A DNA stretch of 64,000 nt. It comes from Alphaproteobacteria bacterium. GTDB lineage: Bacteria > Pseudomonadota > Gammaproteobacteria > Burkholderiales > Burkholderiaceae_C. Below the pieces are notes generated by a model. That model saw nothing but the letters and a program-made list of their open reading frames with translations. It searched no databases and was not told the origin of the DNA. Shown in pieces: positions 48,707 through 57,336 of the stretch. The number at the start of each line of letters is the position of its first letter. The first letter of the stretch is position 1. Location of the stretch: assembly GCA_030054175.1 (NCBI GenBank), contig JASGCM010000004.1:1-64000 (forward strand). Reading direction: 5' to 3'. Position numbers and translations under genes: made by a program.

Positions 48707-49696
48707 TCAGTCACCGACGATCTTGCGCTCACGGATGATGGCGCCAAAGCGCTTGGAGTCTTCCTGCGCTTTGGCGGCGAATTCGGCTGGGCTGAGAGGC
48801 AAGGCTTCGCCACCCAAGGCTTGTATGCGGTCCTTTACAGCGGGCGTGGCCAAGATCCGATTGATCTCGCGATTGAGCAAGGCAATCACATCGGCGGGGG
48901 TGCCCGCCGGGGCATAGAAACCAAACACGGTATCGGCATCAAAGCCCTTCAAGCCCACTTCGTCCAGGGTCGGCACTTGTGAAAATAGCGGCGAGCGCTT
49001 GGGGCTGCCGACGGCCAAAAGTTTCAGTCGACCGGCGCGGACCTGGTTGAGGCCAATACCGGGGTCGAAGTAGAAATCGATCTGACCAGCCAACAGGTCT
49101 TGCAGGGCCGGGGCCGCACCCCGGTAAGGGACATGCACGGCGAACAAGCCGGCTTGGCTCTTCATCATCTCGCCAGCCAGATGGGGCGAACTGCCGTTCC
49201 CCGCCGAACCATACGACAGGCGGCCCGGGTTGCCTTTGAGAAAGTCTAAAAATTCTTGCGCGGTGTTGACCGGCAAAGACGGTTTGGTGACCAGGAACAC
49301 CAGTACGCGGGCAGCGGAGGCCACGGGGGTGAGTTCCTTGACAGGATCAAAGGGCATGCGGGGGTAGATGTGTGGGTTGACCGACACCATGCCGCCCGAG
49401 CTCATCAACAGGGTGTAACCATCGGCAGCAGAACGGGCGACCACTTCGCCGCCCAAATTGCCGTTGGCCCCGGCACGGTTTTCCACCACCACGCTTTGAC
49501 CCAAGGCTTCGGCCAGTGGTGCACCGATGGCGCGAGCGATCTGGTCTGCAGCGCCACCAGGTGGAAAATTGACCACGATGCGCATGGGCTTCGTGGGCCA
49601 AGTTTGCGCCCAGGCCGTGCCCCAAAGGCCCGTGGCCAGGAGGCTGGCCGTCAACATGCGTCGCGTGAGGGTTACGCAGGCTGGAATGAATTTCAT
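48707..49696 (-). CDS. Bug-family (TctC-like) periplasmic solute-binding protein
   Basis: A 329-residue binding protein with a signal peptide ending near LWGTAWAQ, then WPTKPMRIVVNFPPGGAADQIAR and ENRAGANGN. Start at 49696 set by AGGAGAC 8 bases upstream. It lies 43 bases after iorB, probably in that operon, so its ligand may be a precursor of an aryl-2-oxoacid. No TctAB partner visible. Confidence 0.9.
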   Translation of the reverse strand: MKFIPACVTLTRRMLTASLLATGLWGTAWAQTWPTKPMRIVVNFPPGGAADQIARAIGAPLAEALGQSVVVENRAGANGNLGGEVVARSAADGYTLLMSSGGMVSVNPHIYPRMPFDPVKELTPVASAARVLVFLVTKPSLPVNTAQEFLDFLKGNPGRLSYGSAGNGSSPHLAGEMMKSQAGLFAVHVPYRGAAPALQDLLAGQIDFYFDPGIGLNQVRAGRLKLLAVGSPKRSPLFSQVPTLDEVGLKGFDADTVFGFYAPAGTPADVIALLNREINRILATPAVKDRIQALGGEALPLSPAEFAAKAQEDSKRFGAIIRERKIVGD

Positions 49697-49739
49697 GCAA
49701 GGGTCTCCTTCTTGGTCTTTGATGTCCACCCCACTCACC

Positions 49740-51311
49740 TCAAGGTCGTCCGGTGCGCGGGTTTTTCATCCACAAAATGGGTTGTTCGGACACCGGGCGC
49801 GCAGGGGCGCCGTGCTGCGCCAAGGCCTGATCCAAAGCCTGTCCGGCCTCGTCTTGCAAGGCGGCACGACGCCAACGCTCGATGCGCTCCAATTGTTCGT
49901 CCACGGAGACATCGCCAGCCAAGCCATGGGTCAGGATGTGTTGCAGGTTGCGACGCGAACGGTCGTGCGTGCTGCCGTAACCTTTGACCAACTGACCGCA
50001 ACGCGCGACCTCTAAGCCCAGCGCCGGACTGATGCGGGTGGCCTGTAAAAGGGCCTGCAGCCAACTTTCGATTTGGGCCTGCTCGGTGATGTATCGGCTG
50101 CCCCAAGGTCGCACACATCGCAAGGACGCCAACAGACGCAGCATCAGCCAGCCGCCCAGGGTGTGCGTGGCCACCTGGATTGGCAGCGCCCAAGGGGCAC
50201 GCCCTTGAGCCACCCGGCGGCGATCCCAGTTCAGGGTGCGTTTGGCCCAGGCGGGTGGCAACAGGCCGGCGATTTCGGGTACACCGGGTTTGAAATGGTC
50301 GTAAATCTTCAACAGATCGTGTTCTGCCGCGCGGGTCTCGCGGCGCAAGCGGGCCATGCGGCTGGCGCGGCTTTTCAGGTCGGCCACGCGGATGACATCG
50401 TCAAAAGCCATCCAAAGCGCCAACCAACGCGCGACTTCTCTGGTGATGGGGTGTTGTTCGGCGCCGGGGCTGCTGGCTTGCTCAGCCTGCAATACGCTTT
50501 GCAGGCGACACGCATACAAGGCCACATAGGCGGGGCCTTGATGCTCAATCAAACGCGCCTGCGCCAAAGCCAGGACAGGGTGCGTATCGGCAGGAAACTG
50601 GGCGGCCAAATCGGCCGATAGCATGGGGGCAGCATCGGCCTTGGGTTCAACCAGCAAAACCTCAAGGTAGCGCTGTTGCTCGCGTTGGCGGGTGATCGCC
50701 GCATGACCCAAGGCGAAACCACGCTGGCTGGCGCGGGCGCTGGCGCTGTCACCGGCCAAGACGGCCTCGTAGATGGAACGATCGAAGGGCAGCAAATCAC
50801 TGGCGGCGATGCAACCCAGCATGACTGCACTGACCACAGTACCGGCCTGGCTGGTCAAATCGGCCATGTCCAGCACATGGTGGGCACGGCTGTGTTGGGC
50901 GACCAGCTCGGTCAATGCAGTGGCGTTCACGCGTCCATCGCCTATGACCATTTTCTCAGCGGTGGTCAGCGCCCTGCCCCCATGGCTGATGACCAGGGTG
51001 CGATCCGACGAGGCCATGCCTTGGGCGATCTGGCGTGAGGTCTCAAGCAACTCGGACGAGATCAGGGCGTCGAGTCGGCCCGGCAAGGGGTTCAACCCCA
51101 ACACCGGACGTTGCCCGCCCAGGGCGCTGAAAGGCTGGGGGTAGATTTCCAGGTAATAGGTGGTGGCACCGGTGCGTTGGGCCACACCAGGCACCGAAGT
51201 CGCCTGCGCCGGATGGCAGGCATGGCGGGCGACTTCGACCAACCATTCGGCCAGCACGCTACCGCCCTCGCCGCCCAAGGCGCACAACAAAATGGAGATC
51301 GGAGCGGTCAT
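49740..51311 (-). CDS. iorB: Indolepyruvate oxidoreductase beta-subunit family protein with C-terminal extension
   Basis: A 523-residue protein. The first about 190 residues form the 2-oxoacid:acceptor oxidoreductase gamma domain (CALGGEGGSVLAEWL, GATTYYLEIY). The remainder is a large helical extension found in proteobacterial IorB homologues (DUF6537-type). It pairs with IorA to convert aryl-pyruvates to aryl-acetyl-CoA. The ATG at 51311 starts two bases after the iorA stop. Confidence 0.85.
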   Translation of the reverse strand: MTAPISILLCALGGEGGSVLAEWLVEVARHACHPAQATSVPGVAQRTGATTYYLEIYPQPFSALGGQRPVLGLNPLPGRLDALISSELLETSRQIAQGMASSDRTLVISHGGRALTTAEKMVIGDGRVNATALTELVAQHSRAHHVLDMADLTSQAGTVVSAVMLGCIAASDLLPFDRSIYEAVLAGDSASARASQRGFALGHAAITRQREQQRYLEVLLVEPKADAAPMLSADLAAQFPADTHPVLALAQARLIEHQGPAYVALYACRLQSVLQAEQASSPGAEQHPITREVARWLALWMAFDDVIRVADLKSRASRMARLRRETRAAEHDLLKIYDHFKPGVPEIAGLLPPAWAKRTLNWDRRRVAQGRAPWALPIQVATHTLGGWLMLRLLASLRCVRPWGSRYITEQAQIESWLQALLQATRISPALGLEVARCGQLVKGYGSTHDRSRRNLQHILTHGLAGDVSVDEQLERIERWRRAALQDEAGQALDQALAQHGAPARPVSEQPILWMKNPRTGRP

Positions 51312-51313
51312 GG

Positions 51314-53470
51314 TCAAGCCCTTTGCAGCCAATGGCGAGCGACGCTGCGCAGACCGCCCAGCAGGCGCTCGGACCAGCGGGGGTTTTGTACCACTTCGGC
51401 GCGGTAAAACGACGGACATAGGGTGGCGGCATGGGCGTTGGCGCCACACAGTCCGCATCCCACGCAACCATCGATGACGGTGGCCACCGGATCGACCTTG
51501 AGAGGGTCAGGGTTGTCTTTCAGCGTCAACGTCGGGCAGCCCGACAAACGGATGCAGGCATGATCACCGTTACAGACGTCCTCGTCGACGCCGTACTTGA
51601 CGCGCTCGACACGCTCGCCGCGTGCGAGCAAGCTCGCCAGCCAGGGCTTGATGCGGCGCTGACGCTCCAATTGACATTCACCCTCTGCAACGATGACTTT
51701 GAGTCCTTGGAACGATGTGGTGAAAGCTTCGGTCAGGGTCGAGCGCATCTCGTCGACATGGTAGGTGTGTACGGTGCGCAGCCACTGCACGCCCAAGCCT
51801 TTCAAGGTTTGCTCGATGGTCTGGTTGGTGTGCGCCAAGCTTTGCCGCTTGTCGTCCACCGACTGCTTGACCTGCTCGGGTGGGGTGTTGATGATGTCTT
51901 GGGTGCCAGTGGCCGAGGTGTAGCCATTCTTGAAAATCAGCAGGACCGCGTCGTCGCCGTTGAAGAGCGCGCTTTGCACGCCAGTCAACAAACCATTGTG
52001 CCAAAAACCTCCATCGCCCATGACCGAGAGCACCCGGCGCTTCATGAGCGGCGAGACACCGGCGCGGCTGGCCAGACTCATGCCGTAACCCAGGATCGAG
52101 TGCCCCACCGAGAAGGGCTCGAAGGTGGCCAAGGCATGACAACCGATGTCCCCCGAGATGTGCACAGGGCCAACGTCTTGTTGGGACAGCTTCAATGCGG
52201 CGAACACCGGTCGCTCCGGACAGCCGATGCACATGCCGGGCGGACGCGCAGGCATGGGCTGTCCCAGGGTCTGCTGCACATCCCGGCGGCGTTGGACGTT
52301 GCCACGCAACCACTGTCGGGTGGTTTCGGGTACTGCATTGGGTCGGTGGCGATCGAGAAAGGCCAACAAACCGGCCGCCATGACTTCGGCGGTGTACTCA
52401 CCTGCGCTGGGCAACAAATCTTTGCCATGCAAAGGGGTTTGCAAATCGAGTCGGCGCAAGGTCAGCGCCAATTCTTGTTCAATGTATTCGGGTTGTCCTT
52501 CTTCCAACAACAGAACCGCCCGCTTGTCGGCGCAAAACGCACTGAGGTCTTCCGGCACCAGCGGCCAGGTGACATTGAGCACATGGATGCAGAGGCTGCT
52601 GTGGCCAAAAGCATCGGCAAGGCCAAACTGCTGCAAAGTGCGTATCAGGGTGTTGTACAAACCGCCCTGAACGATCAGCCCCAGATCGGGATGCTGGGTG
52701 CCGGGCAGGGTTTCGTTCAGACCGCGTTCACGAATGAAACGGCGGGCTGCCGGAATGCGTTCAGCGGCCTTGATTTTTTCCTGCACGAAGGTGACTGGCG
52801 GGTGTGCCAAACGCATGTAGTCAAAACGCGCAGGGTCTTGAATGAGGTTTTGCTTGGACCAGCGCGGGGCGATGTTGTCTTTGGCGTCAAAGCTGCCTCG
52901 CACATGGCAAGCACGAATGCGCAGCTCTAGGATGACGGGCATGTGGCTGGCCTCGCTCAATTCGAAGCCTTGCTCGACCAGGCTCACCATCTGCGGCAGA
53001 TCAGGACGTGGGTCAAGCAAGCACATGCCCGACTTCAAGGCATAAGCATGGGTACGTTCTTGGATGACGCTGGCTCCCTCGCCGTAATCTTCGCCGACCA
53101 CGATCAGCACGCCGCCCGTGACGCCGGGCGAGGACAGGTTCGAGAGCGCATCGGCGGCCACATTGGTGCCGACGATCGACTTCCAAGTCACGGCACCGCG
53201 CACCGGGTAATGGATGGAGGCCCCGAGCATGGCGGCGGCCGAAGCCTCGTTCGAGCAGGCCTCGACATGCACGCCCAACTCGTCCATATAAGGCTTGGCC
53301 TGCACCATGACATCAAGCAGGTGTGAAACCGGCGCACCCTGGTAGCCCCCCACATACGATACCCCCGCTTGCAACAGCGCTTTGGTGATGGCCATGATGC
53401 CTTCACCGTGAAAGGTGTGGCCCGAACCCAGGCGCAAGGCCTTGATTTCTTCGACAAATGAAACTTCCAA
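51314..53470 (-). CDS. iorA: Indolepyruvate ferredoxin oxidoreductase, alpha subunit
   Basis: A 718-residue thiamine-diphosphate enzyme that oxidatively decarboxylates indolepyruvate or related aryl-pyruvates with ferredoxin. It has a pyrimidine domain (GGYQGAPVSHLL), a TPP motif GDGGFWHNG, CIGCPERP, and C-terminal cysteines CVGCGLCG...CPSF for an iron-sulfur cluster. The start is a TTG at 53470 (MEVSFVEEIKAL) with GGAG 8 bases upstream; the first in-frame ATG is about 30 residues in and would remove conserved residues. Confidence 0.87.
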   Translation of the reverse strand: MEVSFVEEIKALRLGSGHTFHGEGIMAITKALLQAGVSYVGGYQGAPVSHLLDVMVQAKPYMDELGVHVEACSNEASAAAMLGASIHYPVRGAVTWKSIVGTNVAADALSNLSSPGVTGGVLIVVGEDYGEGASVIQERTHAYALKSGMCLLDPRPDLPQMVSLVEQGFELSEASHMPVILELRIRACHVRGSFDAKDNIAPRWSKQNLIQDPARFDYMRLAHPPVTFVQEKIKAAERIPAARRFIRERGLNETLPGTQHPDLGLIVQGGLYNTLIRTLQQFGLADAFGHSSLCIHVLNVTWPLVPEDLSAFCADKRAVLLLEEGQPEYIEQELALTLRRLDLQTPLHGKDLLPSAGEYTAEVMAAGLLAFLDRHRPNAVPETTRQWLRGNVQRRRDVQQTLGQPMPARPPGMCIGCPERPVFAALKLSQQDVGPVHISGDIGCHALATFEPFSVGHSILGYGMSLASRAGVSPLMKRRVLSVMGDGGFWHNGLLTGVQSALFNGDDAVLLIFKNGYTSATGTQDIINTPPEQVKQSVDDKRQSLAHTNQTIEQTLKGLGVQWLRTVHTYHVDEMRSTLTEAFTTSFQGLKVIVAEGECQLERQRRIKPWLASLLARGERVERVKYGVDEDVCNGDHACIRLSGCPTLTLKDNPDPLKVDPVATVIDGCVGCGLCGANAHAATLCPSFYRAEVVQNPRWSERLLGGLRSVARHWLQRA

Positions 53471-53495
53471 AACAAGGCTCCAGAGTGTGGTGGGT

Positions 53496-55400
53496 TCAGC
53501 TGCCGATGATGCCACCGTCGAGGCGACGAATGACCACATTGGCCGAGCGTGGGCGCCCGTCCGAGCGGAAATCAGGCCAATTGGAGTACCGCTGGGGTTG
53601 GGACGGGTCGCTGCGATCGGACGGGGTTTCTCCGGGGTGCTGCACGCTGATGAAAAGATGCCGCCCGTCCGGGGTGAACGTGGCGCCGGTGATTTCACAA
53701 TTCGTGGGGCCAGTGAGGAATCGACGCACCTCCCCAGTTCGGGTGTCACAAGCCAGCATCTGGTTGTTGCCCAAGCGCGCCATTTCACCTTTGTACATTT
53801 GGGTCGCGTGGGCATCGGTCTGGATCCATAGCAAGCCGTTGGGCCCAAAGCACACCCCGTCGGGACAAGCAAAGATGTCGCCCTGGATGTTGCCGCGTGC
53901 ATCAACGCGCGAGTTTTCAGGGTCCCCCGCCAGCAGCAAATGATTCCAAACCATGCCCAAGCCGTCGAAATCACCTTCTTCCTTCCAACGGATGATTTGG
54001 CCCATGACATTGTTGGCACGCGGATTGGCGGCGTCGACCCCGGGCTGTTTGTCTTCGCCGCGGGCGCTGTTGTTGGTCAGGGTGCAATAAACCCAACGCG
54101 AGCCTTTGTCGATGGCCAGCCATTCAGGGCGGTCCATTTTGGTGGCACCCAAGAGATCGCTGGCTTGACGCGCCTTGATCAACACCTCGCCCTGATCGGC
54201 AAAGCCGTTGGCGACCGTCAAAGGTCCAACGCCATGCACCAGGGGCAACCACCGCCCGGTGCCGTCGGCGTCAAAACGCGCCACATACAGCGTGCCATGG
54301 TCAAGCAATTCGCGATTGGCGCGCGCACCCCCATCTCGCATGGCATCGCGGCTGACAAATTTATAGATGTACTCGAAGCGCGCATCTTCGCCCGAGTAGA
54401 CCACCGCCCTTTGGTCTCGGGTGAGCGCGACCCAAGCCCCCTCGTGGGCGGCACGACCCAGGGCCGTGCGTTTGATCGGTGTGCTGTCGGGGTCGTGTGG
54501 GTCGAGTTCAACGACCCAACCGAAACGATTGGGTTCGTTGGGGTTTTGGGTGGCGTCAAAGCGCGTGTCATGCGCATCCCATCCATAAGCACTTTTTTCG
54601 CGCATGCCCCAACGGCGGTGGTGGGCACTGATTTGAGAGCCACCGCCAAAGTAATTCATCCAGTTTTCTTCGCCCGACAAATAGGTCCCCCAAGGGGTTT
54701 GACTGCTGGCGCAATTGTTGAGCGTGCCCAACACGGAGCGACCGTCTGGATCGGCTTGGGTGCGCATGAGCGGGTGGCCGGCAGCCGGACCGGTGACCTG
54801 AAAGGGGGTACTGAGGGTGACGCGCCGAGCCCAGCGCGACGGGCGCACCATCTCCCAGCGTTGGCCCACCCAACGAACCTCGTAGACCGACAAGCCATGG
54901 GCGTTTTGTGATTTGCGGACTTTGTCGGCATTCATGGGCCGAAAGCCATCGGGGTGCAACAGGCCATCGTCGGTGTACTCGTGATTGAGCGCGATCAGAC
55001 CATGGGTGGAACTGCCGTTGATGGCAAAAAATTCGAGTCCATCGTGGTGCATGCCCATTTGCACCGCTTGGTCTTCGGCGCTGTTGCTGGCATCGAAACG
55101 AAAAGCCGGCATGCGAGCAGGTACACCGATGGGTTCGCCCCATGGGGCGATCACCTGGGCCACGTAACCCGGAGGAACCACCAAGGTGTCGCCAAAACCG
55201 GCAGGAATGCCCTGAAAGCCGATGCCGCGCGGCGCCCCCGGGGGCAGGCTGACGCAAGCCGTCAGGGGTTGCAGCAAGGCAGCAAATGCAGCCCACCCGG
55301 CCCCTTGCAGCAGGGTTCGACGGTGGGGGTCCGACACCTCGTGGATGCTGGGGTTGCCCGAGGTATTACTGTCTTCCATCCGGGAATGGTCTTTGGCCAT
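53496..55400 (-). CDS. phoX: PhoX-family (DUF839) phosphatase-like protein, Tat-exported
   Basis: A protein of about 634 residues with a twin-arginine signal (RRTLLQGAGWAAFAALL) and a DUF839/PhoX beta-propeller, including LALNHEY-like segments and ARFDADGTGRW. PhoX enzymes are periplasmic Ca/Fe-dependent alkaline phosphatases. Start placed at 55400; an upstream in-frame ATG would add 13 residues and a later one (MEDSNTS) is also possible. It ends 25 bases before iorA, so it may share an operon. Phosphatase activity is not proven for this subgroup. Confidence 0.82.
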   Translation of the reverse strand: MAKDHSRMEDSNTSGNPSIHEVSDPHRRTLLQGAGWAAFAALLQPLTACVSLPPGAPRGIGFQGIPAGFGDTLVVPPGYVAQVIAPWGEPIGVPARMPAFRFDASNSAEDQAVQMGMHHDGLEFFAINGSSTHGLIALNHEYTDDGLLHPDGFRPMNADKVRKSQNAHGLSVYEVRWVGQRWEMVRPSRWARRVTLSTPFQVTGPAAGHPLMRTQADPDGRSVLGTLNNCASSQTPWGTYLSGEENWMNYFGGGSQISAHHRRWGMREKSAYGWDAHDTRFDATQNPNEPNRFGWVVELDPHDPDSTPIKRTALGRAAHEGAWVALTRDQRAVVYSGEDARFEYIYKFVSRDAMRDGGARANRELLDHGTLYVARFDADGTGRWLPLVHGVGPLTVANGFADQGEVLIKARQASDLLGATKMDRPEWLAIDKGSRWVYCTLTNNSARGEDKQPGVDAANPRANNVMGQIIRWKEEGDFDGLGMVWNHLLLAGDPENSRVDARGNIQGDIFACPDGVCFGPNGLLWIQTDAHATQMYKGEMARLGNNQMLACDTRTGEVRRFLTGPTNCEITGATFTPDGRHLFISVQHPGETPSDRSDPSQPQRYSNWPDFRSDGRPRSANVVIRRLDGGIIGS

Positions 55401-55439
55401 GGCTGATCTTTTTTGATGAGTTTCCCCCATCATAAGCAA

Positions 55440-55637
55440 GCGTCGGGGCCCGTCAGATCAGGTGTTTCCAGTGGACCGAAGGCTTCAAGCCCCGATTGGC
55501 GCCATCGCACATAAACGGGCGTGGGCGCGCTGACAAAGCCCCGCGCCGCCAAACACATGACGTGCCGCCTGCAAGCTCAGGGCAAGGCGTTGCTCAGGGT
55601 CGCGAAGTGAAGAGTCCTTGGTCGCCCTGGCTTGGTC
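55440..55637. other. Gene-free stretch
   Basis: 198 bases between the OYE-family gene and phoX. No convincing gene, RNA or terminator was found; it presumably holds the phoX promoter. Confidence 0.5.
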
Positions 55638-57113
55638 TTAAGCCAATTTGGCTTCTTTTTTCACCTGAGTCAGCCGGATCATTTGCGGTGATTTTTTATA
55701 GTGCCCATCAAGTGGGTAGCAGCCCGAGACCATGCCGTTTCTTGGGGCCGTGGTGCAATCGCTGAAGGTGCGGCACAGGCGCTTGCGCTGCAAAGGGCGC
55801 CCAGCCAGCACATCGGCGGCCAACTCGGGGTAAGACAGCATCATGCGCCCCAACCCCACCAAATCGGTCCATCCTTGGCGCACCACAGCCTGGGCCACGT
55901 AGGGCAGGAACTCTTGCAAATAGGTATAACCGCTGCCCACAAAACACATGGAGGGAAATTGTTTTTTCAGGTCACGCACCAAACTCAGGTGACGCATCAC
56001 TCCGACCAAAGGGTCCTCGGGCGGCTGATAACCGTCAGATGGCGGGTACAAGGCCGGGCGAGTCACGTGCGGGGTGTAGTACGGACTGCCTATGGTGATG
56101 TTGACCATGGCCATATTGAGATCCATCATGACCTGCAAGAATTCGGCGGTCTCGCCGGTATGGATTTGATTCGGGTCGGCCTCGTTGATGCCAAAGCCGT
56201 ATCGGTACGGCATTGCCAATGAGGCGTCAACCGCAATGCCAGGCCCCAAGGTCCTGGCATCAGACAAGCTGGCATCGGGTATGTATGGTAAAAAATCCAC
56301 CGCCGACAGACGCACGCCCAGCATCATGGCGGGCGCTTCGGCGCGGATGCCCTGCACCAGTTCACGCAAGAAGCGGGTGCGATTGGCCATCGATCCGCCG
56401 TAGTCCCCCGCGCGGGTTTTGGCGGACAAAAACTCGTGGCCCAGATAACCGTGACAGTGCTTGAGGTCGACGAATTGAAAGCCGCAATCCCAAGCGCGTT
56501 TGGCCGCAAGCACGAAATCATCGATGAGTTGGCGGATGTCACCATCGCTCATGAGCACGATGTTTTCTTTGGGTCCGAACTTACCATCGAGCAAGGGGTG
56601 TCGGTACAGCACCCGGGGCTCCATGCGGGCATCGTCGTTGGGCTTGCAAAACCGACCAGAATGCGTCAATTGCAAGCCGATCAACAAGTCTTTGTCGTCA
56701 CCCATGGCCTCGCGGTGGGCCTGAACCAAGGTTTCACGCAACTCGGCGATGCCGGCCTGGTTTTTCTGGTTCATGACCAATTGACGCGGGTTGGCTCGAC
56801 CATCGTGGCGCACCGCCACCGCCTCGCCCCCCCAAATCATTTTCGCCCCAGACAAACCAAAATTGCGCCAGCGTCGGCGCGTGTTGTCGGTGGGGCTTCC
56901 GTCCTGCTGGCCGTCCCATCCCTCCATGGGGTGCACAGCATAACGATTACCTACAGTGAATGATCCGATCTTTAAAGGCTGCGCCATGATGGCGTCGGGC
57001 CCAGACTGCGGGGTGTCATCGCACGGCATGTCCAAGCCCAGGCGCCGCAAATTTTCTTTGAACCCCGCCGTGTCGGACAGGGATTTCACTTTGACGAAGT
57101 CTCCAAATTTCAT
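55638..57113 (-). CDS. Old-yellow-enzyme family NADH:flavin oxidoreductase
   Basis: A 491-residue TIM-barrel flavoprotein with QLTHSGRF, HCHGYLGHEFLS and VGLGRMMLSYPELAADVL. Three C-terminal cysteines (LCRTFSDC...SGCYP) sit where the iron-sulfur cluster of 2,4-dienoyl-CoA-reductase-like members lies, but the spacing is atypical. The ATG at 57113 (MKFGDFVKV) with GGAAAG upstream is chosen over 57173. The gene stands alone. Substrate unknown; likely an alpha,beta-unsaturated or ring-dearomatised acid. Confidence 0.85.
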   Translation of the reverse strand: MKFGDFVKVKSLSDTAGFKENLRRLGLDMPCDDTPQSGPDAIMAQPLKIGSFTVGNRYAVHPMEGWDGQQDGSPTDNTRRRWRNFGLSGAKMIWGGEAVAVRHDGRANPRQLVMNQKNQAGIAELRETLVQAHREAMGDDKDLLIGLQLTHSGRFCKPNDDARMEPRVLYRHPLLDGKFGPKENIVLMSDGDIRQLIDDFVLAAKRAWDCGFQFVDLKHCHGYLGHEFLSAKTRAGDYGGSMANRTRFLRELVQGIRAEAPAMMLGVRLSAVDFLPYIPDASLSDARTLGPGIAVDASLAMPYRYGFGINEADPNQIHTGETAEFLQVMMDLNMAMVNITIGSPYYTPHVTRPALYPPSDGYQPPEDPLVGVMRHLSLVRDLKKQFPSMCFVGSGYTYLQEFLPYVAQAVVRQGWTDLVGLGRMMLSYPELAADVLAGRPLQRKRLCRTFSDCTTAPRNGMVSGCYPLDGHYKKSPQMIRLTQVKKEAKLA

Positions 57114-57336
57114 GCCGTGCTTTCCGTTGAGTCCAACGAACCGCTTGGGCTGGAGGGAAAAACCAGAAACCAAGACACCCCGTGGGGCATGCGCCGTGTG
57201 TCGACTGTCTGCCGAGCATCACATCCCATTTCCGTGGGGAAGGGCCGTATCACTCGAAGGCCATCATAACCAAACCGTTCCTTTTGGCAAGACAGACAAC
57301 CCGCTCCCTTTCGGTATAGCCTTGACGCAATGACTT

